From assembly GCA_046349435.1 (NCBI GenBank), contig JAXMCI010000026.1:1-64000 (forward strand): a stretch of 64,000 bases of DNA, in the 5' to 3' direction. The position numbers and the translations under genes are program-made. Origin of the DNA: JAXMCI01 sp046349435. Its GTDB lineage: Bacteria; Pseudomonadota; Alphaproteobacteria; Dongiales; Dongiaceae. The notes under the pieces were generated by a model. It was not told where the DNA came from and ran no database searches. It was given only the letters and a program-made list of their open reading frames with translations. Shown here piece after piece: positions 25,451 to 36,875 of this stretch (position 1 is its first letter; every line of letters starts with the position of its first letter).

Positions 25451-26620
25451 ATGATCAGGTCCTGGTCTCGCGCGGCGCTGGCCGCTTCCGTGCTGGTGAT
25501 CGGCGGCGCCGGCGGCGCGTCGGCGGCCTTCGACTGCAAGGGCGGGGCGATCACCATCGGCATGGCCCGGGCCAAGACCGGGGACTTCGCCTTCTTCGAC
25601 GTCGCCGGCGCGCGCGGCATGAGCATCGGGGTCGACGAGATCAACGCCGCCGGCGGCATCGACGGCTGCAAGATCGCCATCGTCGAGGGCGACACCCAGT
25701 CCAACCCGGCGATGACCGGCCAGGTCGCCGAGGAGCTGATCAAGAAGGGCGCCCAGATCGTCATCGCGCCGTCGGACTTCGACGCCGGCGTCGGCGCCTC
25801 GGTGGCGGCCCAGGCCGCCGGGCTGCTGTCGATGTCGCCCGAGGCCTCATCCGTGGCCTGGACCCAGGCGGTGAAGCCGAACTTCTTCATCGGCTCGATG
25901 ACCGAGGGCGATCTCGGCCGCGCCGTCGGCGCCTTCGTCAACAAGCATGGCTGGGACAGCGTCTGGATCGTCACCAACGACGCCTACAGCTTCTTCACCC
26001 AGCAGGAGAAGACCTTCCGCGAGGTCTTCAAGGGCAAGATCGCCGGGCAGGACACGGTCAACGAGAGCACCGCCGACTACGCCGCGGTGGTGAGCAAGAT
26101 CCAGGCCGCCGGCGACGGCGTGAAGGCGATCTTCCTCAACGACTACTTCCCGCATGTCGGCACCTTCCTGAAGCAGGCGCGCGCGGCCGGCATCAAGGCG
26201 GTGGTGGTGGGCAATCCCACCTTCTCCTCGCCGACCCTGCCGGAGGTGGTCGGGGCCAAGGGGCTGCAGGACGTCTACTACGTCGCCGCCGCCTATTTCG
26301 AGGGCAAGGACATCGATCCCGGGCTGGCGAAGATGATCGCCGCCTACCAGGCGAAGTTCCAGACCTTCCCGGAGAACGCCAACGCGATCGTCGCCTATTA
26401 CGGCGCCTGGATCCTGGCCGACGCGCTGAAGGCGGCCGGCTCGACCGACGCCAACGCGCTGACCATGGCGATCCTGGCGCAGAAGGACCTCAAGCTGCCG
26501 GGTGCCACTTACTACAGCTGGGCCGATCGCTATCCGCTGGTCAGCGCGGCGGTGGTGGGCTTCACCCCCGACGGCGCCTTCCGTCAGGTCGAGTCGCTCG
26601 ATCCCGCCGCCTACAAGTAG
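25451..26620 (+). CDS. ABC transporter substrate-binding protein, branched-chain amino acid/aromatic acid type
   Basis: 389 residues. A Sec signal peptide (MIRSWSRAALAASVLVIGGAGGASA) precedes a type-I periplasmic binding fold (Peripla_BP_6): ITIGMARAKTGDFAFFDVAGARGMSIGVDEINAAGGIDG, QVAEELIKKGAQIVIAPSD, and a C-terminal LPGATYYSWADRYPL segment. Such proteins bind branched-chain amino acids, amides, urea or aromatic acids; I cannot tell which. The ribosome site ggggag lies before ATG 25451. First gene of a six-gene operon under probable GntR control. Confidence 0.85.
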   Translation: MIRSWSRAALAASVLVIGGAGGASAAFDCKGGAITIGMARAKTGDFAFFDVAGARGMSIGVDEINAAGGIDGCKIAIVEGDTQSNPAMTGQVAEELIKKGAQIVIAPSDFDAGVGASVAAQAAGLLSMSPEASSVAWTQAVKPNFFIGSMTEGDLGRAVGAFVNKHGWDSVWIVTNDAYSFFTQQEKTFREVFKGKIAGQDTVNESTADYAAVVSKIQAAGDGVKAIFLNDYFPHVGTFLKQARAAGIKAVVVGNPTFSSPTLPEVVGAKGLQDVYYVAAAYFEGKDIDPGLAKMIAAYQAKFQTFPENANAIVAYYGAWILADALKAAGSTDANALTMAILAQKDLKLPGATYYSWADRYPLVSAAVVGFTPDGAFRQVESLDPAAYK

Positions 26621-26653
26621 GGCGGCCGGCACCGATGGTGCCCGGCACGTAAG

Positions 26654-27418
26654 GTGGCCGGCAGCGGCGGCGGCGCGACGCTCACCGCGCGGGGGCTGGT
26701 CAAGCGCTTCCAGGGCGTGGTGGCGCTCGACGGGGTCGACCTCGAGCTGGCGCCCGGCGCGGTGATCGGGCTGCTCGGGCCGAACGGCTCGGGCAAGACG
26801 ACGCTGGTCAACTGCCTCTCCGGCGTGCTGCCGCCCACCGCGGGCGAGATCCTGAGCGACGGGCGGCCGATCGGCCGCCTGCCGCGCGAGCGCCGCGCCC
26901 GGCTCGGGCTGGTGCGCACCTACCAGAACCTGCGGCTCTTCCCCGCCCTGTCGGTCGCCGAGAACGTGCGCGCCGGGCTGGTCGGGCTCCGCCTCGGCCT
27001 CTCCCGCCGGCAGGCCGAGGCGCGGCTGCTCGAGGCCCTGGCCGACCAGGGGCTGGAGGCGGTCGCGCACCAGCCCGTCGGCACCCTGCCCTACGGGCTG
27101 CAGAAGCGCACCGAGATCGCCCGCGCGCTGATCGCCCGGCCGCGCATCCTGCTGCTCGACGAGCCGGCCGCCGGGCTCGGCGGAGCGGATTGGGAGAGCC
27201 TCGCCGCCTCGCTGCGCCGGGCCCAGGCCGCGATCGGCTTCGGCCTGCTGCTGATCGACCACAACGTCGCCTTCGTGCGGCGGCTGGCCGCCACCCTGAT
27301 GGTGCTGGCGAGCGGCCGCGTCATCCGCAGCGGCCCGGCCGAGAGCGTGCTGGCCGACGCCGAGGTGGCGCGGATTTATCTCGGCGGGCTCGGCGGCATG
27401 GCCGATGCTGCGCATTGA
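26654..27418 (+). CDS. ABC transporter ATPase, LivG type
   Basis: 254 residues from a GTG at 26654. Walker A GPNGSGKTT, Q-loop VRTYQNLRLFP, signature LPYGLQKRTEIARAL (the Liv-type variant), Walker B LLLDEPAAGLGG and H-loop IDHN are present. LivG partners with LivF as the paired ATPases of HAAT-family importers. It overlaps the livF-like start by 14 bases. Confidence 0.85.
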   Translation: MAGSGGGATLTARGLVKRFQGVVALDGVDLELAPGAVIGLLGPNGSGKTTLVNCLSGVLPPTAGEILSDGRPIGRLPRERRARLGLVRTYQNLRLFPALSVAENVRAGLVGLRLGLSRRQAEARLLEALADQGLEAVAHQPVGTLPYGLQKRTEIARALIARPRILLLDEPAAGLGGADWESLAASLRRAQAAIGFGLLLIDHNVAFVRRLAATLMVLASGRVIRSGPAESVLADAEVARIYLGGLGGMADAAH

Positions 27419-28157
27419 GGCGGCCGCCACCGGCTATGGCCGGGTGCCGGTGCTGGACGGGCTGTCGCTCGAGCTCGCTGCCGGCGAGGTGCTGGCGGTG
27501 GTCGGGCCGAACGGCGCCGGCAAGAGCACCTTGCTGCGGCTCGCCTGCGGCGCGCTGCCGCCCTGGCGCGGCCGGGTGCTGTTCGACGGGGCCGACGTCT
27601 CGGCCCTGCCGGTCGAGGCGCGCGCCGAGCTCGGCATCATGCTCTGCCCGGAAGGCCGGCGGATCTTCGCCAGCCTCTCGGTCGAGGAGAATCTGCGGCT
27701 CGGCGCCGGGCCGCTGCGCCGCCGGCTGGGGCGCGCCGGGCTGGCGCGGGCGATCCGCGACGGGCTCGACCGCGCCTATGCCATGTTCCCGATCCTGGCG
27801 GAGCGGCGGACCCGCTCGGGCGGCGCACTCTCCGGCGGGCAGCAGCAGATGCTGGCGATCGCCCGCGCGCTGATGAGCCAGCCCCGCCTGCTGCTGCTCG
27901 ACGAGCCCTCGCTCGGCCTCTCGCCGCTGCTCGCCGACGAGGTCTACGCGACGCTGGCCGCGCTCAAGGCGCAGCAGCTGCCCGTGGTCATCGTCGAGGA
28001 GGCGGCGGGCCGGCCGCTGGCGCTGGCCGACCGCGGCATCGTGCTGCGCGGCGGCCGCATCGTGCGCGCCGCGCCGGCCGCCGCGCTGGCGGCCGCCGGC
28101 GACCTCGCCGCGGCCTATCTCGGCACCGCCGGCGGCGAATCGGGAGCGGCGGCGTGA
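27405..28157 (+). CDS. ABC transporter ATPase, LivF type
   Basis: 250 residues. Walker A GPNGAGKST, LCPEGRRIFASLSVEENL, signature LSGGQQQMLAIARAL, Walker B LLLDEPSLGLSPLL. The H-loop His is replaced: the sequence reads VVIVEEAAGRPLA where EQN/EH motifs occur in LivF relatives, which often lack the His. It overlaps livG before and livH after (GTGA at 28154), so the products are likely coupled in translation. Confidence 0.85.
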   Translation: MLRIEAAATGYGRVPVLDGLSLELAAGEVLAVVGPNGAGKSTLLRLACGALPPWRGRVLFDGADVSALPVEARAELGIMLCPEGRRIFASLSVEENLRLGAGPLRRRLGRAGLARAIRDGLDRAYAMFPILAERRTRSGGALSGGQQQMLAIARALMSQPRLLLLDEPSLGLSPLLADEVYATLAALKAQQLPVVIVEEAAGRPLALADRGIVLRGGRIVRAAPAAALAAAGDLAAAYLGTAGGESGAAA

Positions 28158-29038
28158 ACCCGCTGCAGATCCTGGTCGACGGGCTCAGCGCCGGCTCGCT
28201 CTACATGCTGCTGGCGCTCGGGCTCAGCCTCGCCTTCAGCGTCATGGGGCTGATCAACTTCGCCTATGGCAGCCTGATCGTCTGGGCCGGCTACGCCCTG
28301 GCGCTGCTCGGCGGCGCCGGGCTGCCCTATGCGCTCTGCGTCGCCGGCATGCTGGCGGCATCCACCCTGCTGTCGCTGCTGGTCGGCCGCTTCGCCTTCC
28401 TGCCCTTCGTCGGCGCCGCGCCGGCGACCCTGCTGCTGACCTCCTTCGGGGTCGCGCTCGCCCTGCAGGCGATCGCCATCATGAGCTTCGGCGAGGCGCC
28501 GCGGGCGGTGCCGACGCCGCCGGCGCTGATCGTCTCGCTCGATCTCGGCATCGCCCGCATCTCGGTCCTGCAGATCGTCTCGCTCGCGCTCGGGCTGGCG
28601 ACGCTGGGCGCGCTCGACCTGCTGGTGCGGCGCACCCGCTACGGCATGGAGATCCGCGCCGCCGCCGAGGACGCCGCGACGGCGCGGCTGCTGGCGGTGC
28701 GCTCGGTGCGGGTGCTGACGCTGGTCTTCGCGCTCAGCGGCTTCATCGCCGGCATCGTCGCCTTCGTCTGGTTCGCGCGGGTCGGCACGGTGACGCCGCG
28801 CGGCGACTTCAACCCCACCCTCAAGGCCTTCATCGCGGTCGTGCTGGGCGGGCTCGGCACGGTGCGCGGCGCGGTGATCGGCGGGCTGGCGCTCGGCATG
28901 CTCGAGAGCATCCTCGCCGCCACGCTCGACCAGCCGCTGCTCGACTACCAGCAGACGCTCGCCTTCCTGCTCGTCATCCTGATCCTGCTGGTCCGGCCGC
29001 AGGGCATCGCCGGCAAGCTGATCGAGGTCTCGCGGTGA
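28154..29038 (+). CDS. ABC transporter permease, LivH type
   Basis: 294 residues from a GTG overlapping the livF-like stop. About eight transmembrane helices. The family signatures are LNLAYG-like GLINFAYGSLIVWAGYA, RRTRYGMEIRAAAEDAATARLLAV (the coupling region) and the late VLGGLGTVRGAVIGGLALGMLES. It forms the inner-membrane channel with the LivM-type partner. Confidence 0.85.
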   Translation: MNPLQILVDGLSAGSLYMLLALGLSLAFSVMGLINFAYGSLIVWAGYALALLGGAGLPYALCVAGMLAASTLLSLLVGRFAFLPFVGAAPATLLLTSFGVALALQAIAIMSFGEAPRAVPTPPALIVSLDLGIARISVLQIVSLALGLATLGALDLLVRRTRYGMEIRAAAEDAATARLLAVRSVRVLTLVFALSGFIAGIVAFVWFARVGTVTPRGDFNPTLKAFIAVVLGGLGTVRGAVIGGLALGMLESILAATLDQPLLDYQQTLAFLLVILILLVRPQGIAGKLIEVSR

Positions 29039-30087
29039 TCCCCCGCCTGTCCATAGACCGCCCGCTCGGACGCCATGGCGGTGCCCGGGTGCTCGGCGGC
29101 ACGCTGCTGCTGATGGCGGCGGTGCTGGGCGGCGCGGCGCTGCTCGGCGCGGCCGCGGACGGCGCCTATGCCAGCCTGGCGCTCAGCCTCGGCATCGCCA
29201 TGGTGCTGACCATCGGCTACCAGATCTTCGCCGGCAGCACCGGCGTCGTCTCCTTCGGCCATCCCGGCTTCGTGGCGCTCGGCGCCTACACCGCCGGGCT
29301 GCTCGCGGTGCCGCCGCCGATCAAGGCGGCGACCCTGCCGCATCTGCCGCCGTTCCTGGCCGCCGCCGAGGCCGGGCCGGTCGTCGCCATCCTCTGCGGC
29401 GGCGCGGTGGCGGCGGCGGCGGCGCTGCTGATCGGGCCGATCGTGATGCGGCTGGCCGGCGCGGCGTCCGGCATCATGACCTTCGGCTTCCTCGTCATCA
29501 TGAACGAGCTGCTGCGCAACGCCCAGTCGCTGACCCGCGGCAACCAGACCTTCTTCGGCGTCCCGAAGCTGGCCGATTTCGGCCTCGTCTGGGGCGCCGT
29601 GCTGGCCGCCGCGCTGCTCTCGATCGGCTTCAAGTTCTCCGCCGCCGGGCTGCGCGCCCGGGCGGTGCGCGAGGATCCGCTGGCCGCCGAGACGGCCGGC
29701 ATCAACCTGGTCGCGGCGCGGCTCTGGCCCTGGGTGCTGTCGGCCTTCGTGATGGGCGCCGGCGGCGCGCTGATGGCGTTCTTCCTGACCGCCTTCTCGC
29801 CGAAATCCTTCTATACGGCGCTGGTCATCCCGATGATGATCATGGCGGTGCTGGGCGGCCTCTACAGCGTCGCCGGCGCGGTCGCCGGCACCATCCTGCT
29901 CACCGCCTGGGAGCAGGTCATGCGCGTGCTGGAGAGCGGCGGCTTCGGCTTCGCGGCGCCGCTCGGCATCTCGCAGCTGACGCTCGGCGTCGGGCTGGTG
30001 CTGGTGCTCTACTGGCGCCCGGGCGGGCTGCTCGGCTCGCAGGAGCTGGTGCTCGGCCGAGGGCGAGGACGGACGGGATCGGGCTAG
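29035..30087 (+). CDS. ABC transporter permease, LivM type
   Basis: 350 residues from a GTG in a GTGA overlap with livH. N-terminal helices lead into YQIFAGSTGVVSFGHPGFVALGAYTAGLLAVP, the LivM hallmark, then LRARAVREDPLAAETAGINLVAARLWPWVLSAF and the MMIMAVLGGLYSVAGAVAG stretch. Some LivM proteins are fused to an ATPase; this one is not. It completes the importer; the hydrolase gene follows 11 bases later. Confidence 0.85.
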   Translation: MIPRLSIDRPLGRHGGARVLGGTLLLMAAVLGGAALLGAAADGAYASLALSLGIAMVLTIGYQIFAGSTGVVSFGHPGFVALGAYTAGLLAVPPPIKAATLPHLPPFLAAAEAGPVVAILCGGAVAAAAALLIGPIVMRLAGAASGIMTFGFLVIMNELLRNAQSLTRGNQTFFGVPKLADFGLVWGAVLAAALLSIGFKFSAAGLRARAVREDPLAAETAGINLVAARLWPWVLSAFVMGAGGALMAFFLTAFSPKSFYTALVIPMMIMAVLGGLYSVAGAVAGTILLTAWEQVMRVLESGGFGFAAPLGISQLTLGVGLVLVLYWRPGGLLGSQELVLGRGRGRTGSG

Positions 30088-30098
30088 GAGGGGACGGC

Positions 30099-30893
30099 AT
30101 GGCGTTCGAGCTGTACCAGGAGCGCGGCAGCGGGCCGGCGGTGATCTTCAACCACGGCACGCTGATGGACGCGACGATGTTCGACCCGCAGCTCGCCTTC
30201 CTGGCGGCCAACGGCTACCGGGCGATCGCGCAGAACAGCCGCGTGCTGCTCGGGCCGCCGGCGCGGCACACGCTGGAGGACCTCGCCGACGACACCGCGG
30301 CGCTGGGCGAGCGGCTGGGGCTCGAGCGCTACGTCGTCGCCGGCATGTCGACCGGCGCCTTCATGGCGGTCGATTTCGGGCTCAAATATCTCGACCGCGC
30401 CGACGGGCTGATCCTGATCGAGGGCCAGGCCTGCGACTATCCGGCGGCCGAGCAGGACCTCTTCGAGGCCGAGTTCGACAAGTTCGACATCGACGGGCCG
30501 GTGACGCGCGAGCGGGCGGAGTGGGCCGCCCCGTTCTGCTTCGGCGAGCACACCTATGCCACCAACCGCGCGCTGGTCGACCACTGGATCGAGCGCTGGA
30601 CGACGGCGATCCCGTCGCGCGCGGTCTGGGCGCAGGGCACCAGCTGGGTGCGCAAGCCGGATCTTACCCATCGTCTCAAGGAGATCGGCAAGCCGGTGCT
30701 GATCATCCACGCGCCGGGCGACCTGCCGGTGCCGATCGAGCGCGCCTACGCCATGCTGCGCGAGCTGCCCGACGCCACCCTGGTCAAGGTGCCGCGCTCC
30801 GGCCACAGCTCCAACCTGGAGAACCCCGAGCTGGTGAACTACGCCATCCTGGGCTTCCTCGACCGCATCTACCGGCGCCGCGCCGCGGGCTGA
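30099..30893 (+). CDS. Alpha/beta hydrolase at the end of the importer operon
   Basis: 264 residues. HGTLMDATMF oxyanion loop, nucleophile elbow GMSTGAF (Ser), the late acid and His in HAPGDLPVP and GHSSNLENPELVNYAIL. The usual HGxG is HGTL, so this may be an esterase/amidase-like branch. The gaggggac ribosome site precedes ATG 30099. Position suggests it acts on the compound brought in by the importer. No export signal. Converges on the SDR gene, 3 bases away. Confidence 0.75.
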   Translation: MAFELYQERGSGPAVIFNHGTLMDATMFDPQLAFLAANGYRAIAQNSRVLLGPPARHTLEDLADDTAALGERLGLERYVVAGMSTGAFMAVDFGLKYLDRADGLILIEGQACDYPAAEQDLFEAEFDKFDIDGPVTRERAEWAAPFCFGEHTYATNRALVDHWIERWTTAIPSRAVWAQGTSWVRKPDLTHRLKEIGKPVLIIHAPGDLPVPIERAYAMLRELPDATLVKVPRSGHSSNLENPELVNYAILGFLDRIYRRRAAG

Positions 30894-30896
30894 GCC

Positions 30897-31661
30897 TCAG
30901 CCGGCGGTGAAGCCGGCATCGACCGTCAGCACCGCGCCGGTCATCAGCGAGGCGTCGTCGGAGGCCAGGAACAGCACGGCGTCGGCGATCTCGCGCGGAT
31001 CGGCCAGCCGCTGGTGCAGCGGATGGATCTTGCCGTACTCGGCCATCATCGCCTCCACGTCGGTGCCGGCCGGCAGCACCGATTCGATCATCGGCGTGCG
31101 CACCGCGCCGGGGCACACGCAGTTCACCCGGATGCGGCCGGCATAATCGAGCGCCATGCCCTTGGTGAGCTGCACCACGCCCGCCTTGGAGGGGCCGTAG
31201 GCGCACTCGTTGGGCCAGCCGACGAGCGCCAGCGCCGAGGCGATGTTGACGATCGTGCCGCGCCGCGCGACGAGGTAGGGCAGCGCCGCCCGCGACATCA
31301 GGAACGGGCCGGTGAGGTTGACCTCCAGGGTCCGCCGCCAGCCCTCGAGCGGCGTGTCGCCGGCCGGGCTCTGCGGCCCGGCGATCGCGGCATTGTTGAC
31401 CAGGATGTCGAGGCCGCCGCGCCGCGCCACGAGCTGCGCCAGCGCCGCCGCCACCGACGCCTCCTCGCCGACGTCGACGGCGAGCCCCATGCCGGGGCCG
31501 GGCAGGTCGGCGGCGCTCGCCGCGGCGGCGCCGCCGTCGATGTCGGCGCAGGCGACGAAGGCGCCCTCCTCGGAGAGCCGCCGGGCGATCGCCCGGCCGA
31601 TGCCGCGGCCGGCGCCGGTGACCAGCGCGGTGCGGTCCTTGAGCCTGATCGATCCGTCCAT
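30897..31661 (-). CDS. SDR family NAD(P)-dependent oxidoreductase
   Basis: 254 residues, classical SDR. Cofactor loop TGAGRGIG, ACADIDGG (Asp at the end of beta2 favours NAD), NNAA, catalytic Ser in NIASALALVGW and YGPSK, then VNCVCPGAVRTPM. It would interconvert a hydroxyl and a keto group; substrate unknown. It is in tandem with a second SDR that starts upstream, 9 bases apart, and likely co-transcribed from the promoter near 32430-32610. Confidence 0.85.
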   Translation of the reverse strand: MDGSIRLKDRTALVTGAGRGIGRAIARRLSEEGAFVACADIDGGAAAASAADLPGPGMGLAVDVGEEASVAAALAQLVARRGGLDILVNNAAIAGPQSPAGDTPLEGWRRTLEVNLTGPFLMSRAALPYLVARRGTIVNIASALALVGWPNECAYGPSKAGVVQLTKGMALDYAGRIRVNCVCPGAVRTPMIESVLPAGTDVEAMMAEYGKIHPLHQRLADPREIADAVLFLASDDASLMTGAVLTVDAGFTAG

Positions 31662-31670
31662 GACCAGCCC

Positions 31671-32426
31671 TCAGCGCGCCGTGGTGCCGCCGTCGACCGC
31701 CAGCGCGATGCCGGTGACGAAGTTGGCCTCGCGCGAGGCGAGGAAGGCGATCGCCGCGGCGATCTCGTGCGGCTCGCCCATGCGCCCGATCGGCTGCTCG
31801 CCGGCCGCCGCCGCGCGCGCCGCCGCCGGGTCGGGCTGGGCGGCGATCCAGCCCTCGACCAGTGGCGTGGCGACGAAGCAGGGGCAGACGCAGTTGACCC
31901 GGATGCGCTCCGGCGCGCCGTCCAGCGCGGCGGCGCGCGTCAGCTGCACCACGCCGCCCTTGCTGGCGCAATAGGCGGCCTGGCCGACCTGCCCGACCAG
32001 CCCGGCATCCGAGGCGACGTTGACGATGGCGCCGCCGCGCCCCCGCATCGCCCGCATCGCCGCGGCGGTGACGTGGAAGGTGCCGTCGAGGTTGACGTCG
32101 ATCACCCGGCGCCAGGCGGCGGGCGGCGTCTCGGCGGCGCCGCCGGCGAAGACCACGCCGGCGGCGTTCACCGCGACGTCGAGCCGCCCGGCGCTGCCCA
32201 GGACGCGGTCGACCGCCGCCTGCACCGCATCGGGGTCGGCGACGTCGACGGCGATCCATGGCAGGCCGGCGAGGTCCGGATCGCCGCTCCCCTCGCTGCG
32301 GTCGAGGATCCAGACCGCGGCCCCCTCGGCGCGCAGCCGGAGCGCGGTCGCGCGCCCGATGCCCGACGCGCCGCCGGTCACCAGCGCCGTCTGGCCGGCG
32401 AAGCGCGCCAGCCGCCATTCCTCCAT
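31671..32426 (-). CDS. SDR family oxidoreductase
   Basis: 251 residues. Cofactor loop TGGASGIG, WILDRSEG (Asp for NAD), NAAG, catalytic NVASDAGLVGQ and YCASK, VNCVCPCFVATPL, and the C-terminal FVTGIALAVDGGTTAR typical of the family. Start ATG at 32426 after ggagg on the minus strand. Upstream partner of the second SDR; divergent from the aldehyde dehydrogenase at 32618. The pair may act in sequence on one substrate. Confidence 0.85.
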   Translation of the reverse strand: MEEWRLARFAGQTALVTGGASGIGRATALRLRAEGAAVWILDRSEGSGDPDLAGLPWIAVDVADPDAVQAAVDRVLGSAGRLDVAVNAAGVVFAGGAAETPPAAWRRVIDVNLDGTFHVTAAAMRAMRGRGGAIVNVASDAGLVGQVGQAAYCASKGGVVQLTRAAALDGAPERIRVNCVCPCFVATPLVEGWIAAQPDPAAARAAAAGEQPIGRMGEPHEIAAAIAFLASREANFVTGIALAVDGGTTAR

Positions 32427-32544
32427 CCGTCGACGCTCGCGGGCGAGGTCGCTGTCGCTCAGGGCCGGTGTTCCCCTGCTCGGAGGCTGCAGCCTAGCCG
32501 GGCCGGAGCGGCGCGCAAGGCTGCGGTTGACCGCCGCAGGGCTG

Positions 32545-32563
32545 CAGAACCTCGGGTTATGGA
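32545..32563. promoter_or_regulatory. Box shared with the LysR/oxidase promoter (cagaa...gggttatgga)
   Basis: CAGAACCTCGGGTTATGGA lies between the divergent SDR (start 32426) and aldehyde dehydrogenase genes. The only near-identical site I noticed is CAGAAACCCAGGGTTATGGA at 35071-35090, upstream of the LysR and oxidase genes. The core is roughly AACC-GGGTT, an interrupted palindrome. I propose it as the LysR operator. Confidence 0.45.
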
Positions 32564-32617
32564 GGATCGGGCAATGGGTTCTGGCGGGCGCGCCGGGGGC
32601 GCCGCATACTGGATGCC

Positions 32618-34486
<1,869 letters not shown>

Positions 34487-35070
34487 CTGATCAGCGTCTC
34501 GCCGGCGAGGTCGGCCGGTGAGACCTCGGAGCGCTCCGCGAGCGCCGAGCTCTTCAGCATCACCGCGACGATCTGGGCGCTGCCCAGCACCTGGCAGCGG
34601 ACCTGCGGCATCGCGATGGTGACCATCGTCACGCCGAGGTCGATCTCGCCGACGATGATGCGCGGCCCCCTCCTCGGCCGGCAGCGTCTGGATCTCCAGC
34701 TCGACGCCCGGGTTGCGCCGGCGGACCCGCTCGGCGGCGAGCGGCAGCAGGGCGAATGTCGGCGGGCCGCTGGCGCCGATGCGCAGGAAGCCCAGCCGCT
34801 TGTCGCGGATCCGGTCGGAGTAGGTCTTCAGCGCCTCGATCTCGCGGAAGATCCGGTCGGCATCGCGGAACAGCAGGTGCGCCTCGGGCGTGGCGACCAG
34901 CCGGCCGCTCATCAGCTTGAACAGCGCGTAGCCGATCTGGCTCTCGAAGTGGCGCAGCACCTTGCCGACCGCCGGCTGCGAGACGCCGAGCGCCTCGGCC
35001 GCCGCGGTCAGCGTGCCGTTGCGCATGACGGCGCGGAAGACCTCGAGCTGGCGCGCGTTCAAGAACCCTC

Positions 35071-35090
35071 CAGAAACCCAGGGTTATGGA
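35071..35090. promoter_or_regulatory. Candidate LysR operator with AACCC-A-GGGTT palindrome
   Basis: CAGAAACCCAGGGTTATGGA lies directly upstream of the lysR TTG start and about 120 bases before the oxidase operon. Its centre AACCCAGGGTT (35075-35085) is a perfect 5+1+5 inverted repeat. A near copy is at 32545-32563 before the aldehyde dehydrogenase. AT-rich bases follow (35086-35120), as expected of a promoter. Confidence 0.5.
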
Positions 35091-35209
35091 ATTGGTAACA
35101 GTTGATATTGGCATCGGCATCCCCGGTTTGCCAGCATCGGGTCGGTCGGGCCCCGTGACGCGCAGGCCGATGGCCCGCAGGACCCGCCGACCGCAACGCG
35201 AGTGCCGCG

Positions 35210-35518
35210 ATGAGCAGCCGCTTCGTTCGCCTGGCCGAGCAATCGAGACCGACGGTCGCCTTCACGATCGACGGCCGGCCGGCCACCGCGCTGCGCGGCG
35301 ACACGCTGCTGACCGCGCTGCTCTCGGCGACCGACCATGTCCGGCAGTCCGAGTTCGGCGACGGCAGCCGCGCCGGCTTCTGCCTGATGGGCGCCTGCCA
35401 GGATTGCTGGGTGTGGACCGCCGGCGGCGAGCATCTGCGGGCCTGCACCACCGAGGTCGCCGACGGCATGCGCATCCTGACCGCGCCCGGGGAGGCTGCA
35501 TGGCCGAGCGGCGCGTGA
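35210..35518 (+). CDS. (2Fe-2S)-binding small subunit of an amine/imino-acid dehydrogenase (HcnA/OoxC-like)
   Basis: 102 residues, a plant-type ferredoxin-like domain: VAFTIDGRPATALRGDTLLTALLS, then the cluster pattern GFCLMGACQDCWVW (C-x4-C-x2-C) with a last Cys in LRACTTEV. In opine oxidases, D-hydroxyproline dehydrogenases and HcnABC such a gamma subunit shuttles electrons between two flavoproteins. It overlaps the next gene by 19 bases. The exact substrate is not given by this subunit. Confidence 0.85.
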   Translation: MSSRFVRLAEQSRPTVAFTIDGRPATALRGDTLLTALLSATDHVRQSEFGDGSRAGFCLMGACQDCWVWTAGGEHLRACTTEVADGMRILTAPGEAAWPSGA

Positions 35519-36875
35519 TCGTCGTCGGCGCCGGCCCGGCCGGCGTGCGTGCCGCCGAGACGCTGGTCGCCGCCGGCCTGCGCCCGACGGTGATTGACGA
35601 GGGCCGCCGCGACGGCGGGCAGATCTACCGGCGACAGCCCGACGGCTTCCGCCGGGCCTATGACGCGCTCTACGGCACCGAGGCCGCGCGCGCGGCGTCG
35701 CTGCACGCCGCGCTTCGACGCCCTGCGCGGCCGCATCGACTACCAGCCGGAGACCCTCGCCTGGAACGTCGCGGACGGCCGGCTGCACGTCGTGCGCGGC
35801 ACCGAGAGCCGGTCGCTGCCGTTCGACGCGCTGATCATCGCCGCGGGCGCCACCGACCGGCTGATGCCGGTGCGGGCTGGAACATGGCCGGCGTGTACAG
35901 CCTGGGCGCGGCGCAGATCGCGCTGAAGTCGCAGGCCTGCGCGATCGGGCGCCGGGTGGCCTTCGTCGGCACCGGGCCGCTGCTCTATCTCGTCGCGGCG
36001 CAGTACCTCAAGGCGGGCGCCGGCGTCGCCGCGGTCCTCGACAGCTCGCCGGCGGCCGGCCGGCTGCGCGCCCTGCCGAAGCTCGCCGCCCGGCCGGCCA
36101 CCCTGCTCAAGGGCTCGCCCTGCTGTCGGCGCTGCGCCGCGGCGGCGTCGCGGTCGAGGCCGGCGTGACGCCCCTCGAGATCGCCGGCACGGCCGAGGGC
36201 GGCGTCTCCGGCGTCGTCGTGCGGTCCGCCGGCGGCGCCGAGCGGCGCATCGACTGCGACGCCGTCGCGCTCGGCTACCATCTCCGCCCGGAGACGCAGC
36301 TCGCCGACCTCGCCCGCTGCGAGTTCCGCTTCCAGCCGGCCACGCATCAAGGGCTGCCGGTCGCCGACGGCGACGGGCGGACCGGCGTGGCGGGCGTCTA
36401 CCTCGCCGGCGACGGGGCGCGGCTGCTCGGCGCGGACGGCGCCGAGGATGCCGGGCGGCTGGCCGCGCTGGCGGTGCTCGCCGATGCCGGCCACGCCGTC
36501 GACCGCGAGCGCATGGCGCGGCTGCGGCAATCGCTGGCGCGCATGGATCGGTTCCGCGAGGGGCTGGCCGAAGCCTTCCCCTGGCCCGCCCGCCTCGCCG
36601 CCGCGCTGAGCGACGACACCGTGGTCTGCCGCTGCGAGGCGATCACGGCGGGCGAGCTGCGCGACGTGGCGCGTCGCATGGGGGCGGCGGAGGTCAACCG
36701 CGCCAAGGCCTTCAGCCGCATCGGCATGGGCCGCTGCCAGGGCCGCTATTGCGGCCACGCCGCCGCCGAGGTGGTGGCCGCCGCCGCCGCCGTCCCGGTC
36801 GAGGCGGTCGGCCGGCTGCGCGGCCAGGCGCCGGTGAAGCCGCTGCCCGTCGCCGTCGAGGCGGTCGGGCCATGA
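35500..36875 (+). pseudogene. FAD/NAD-type alpha subunit of amine/imino-acid dehydrogenase, three frameshifts
   Basis: About 458 residues once joined, starting at ATG 35500 after ggagg. N-terminal Rossmann RVIVVGAGPAGVRAAETLVAAGL, GGQIYRRQPDGF, a second nucleotide-binding motif VAFVGTGPLLYLVAAQYLKAGA, GVYLAGDGARLLG, and a C-terminal BFD-like [2Fe-2S] domain with C-x-C (VVCRCEA) and GRCQGRYCG. Frame changes lie near 35710 (extra C), 35875 (lost G) and 36110 (lost G); every motif resumes after them. The family is OoxA / HcnB / LhpF-like. It overlaps the next gene by ATGA. I consider sequence error more likely than loss of function. Confidence 0.75.
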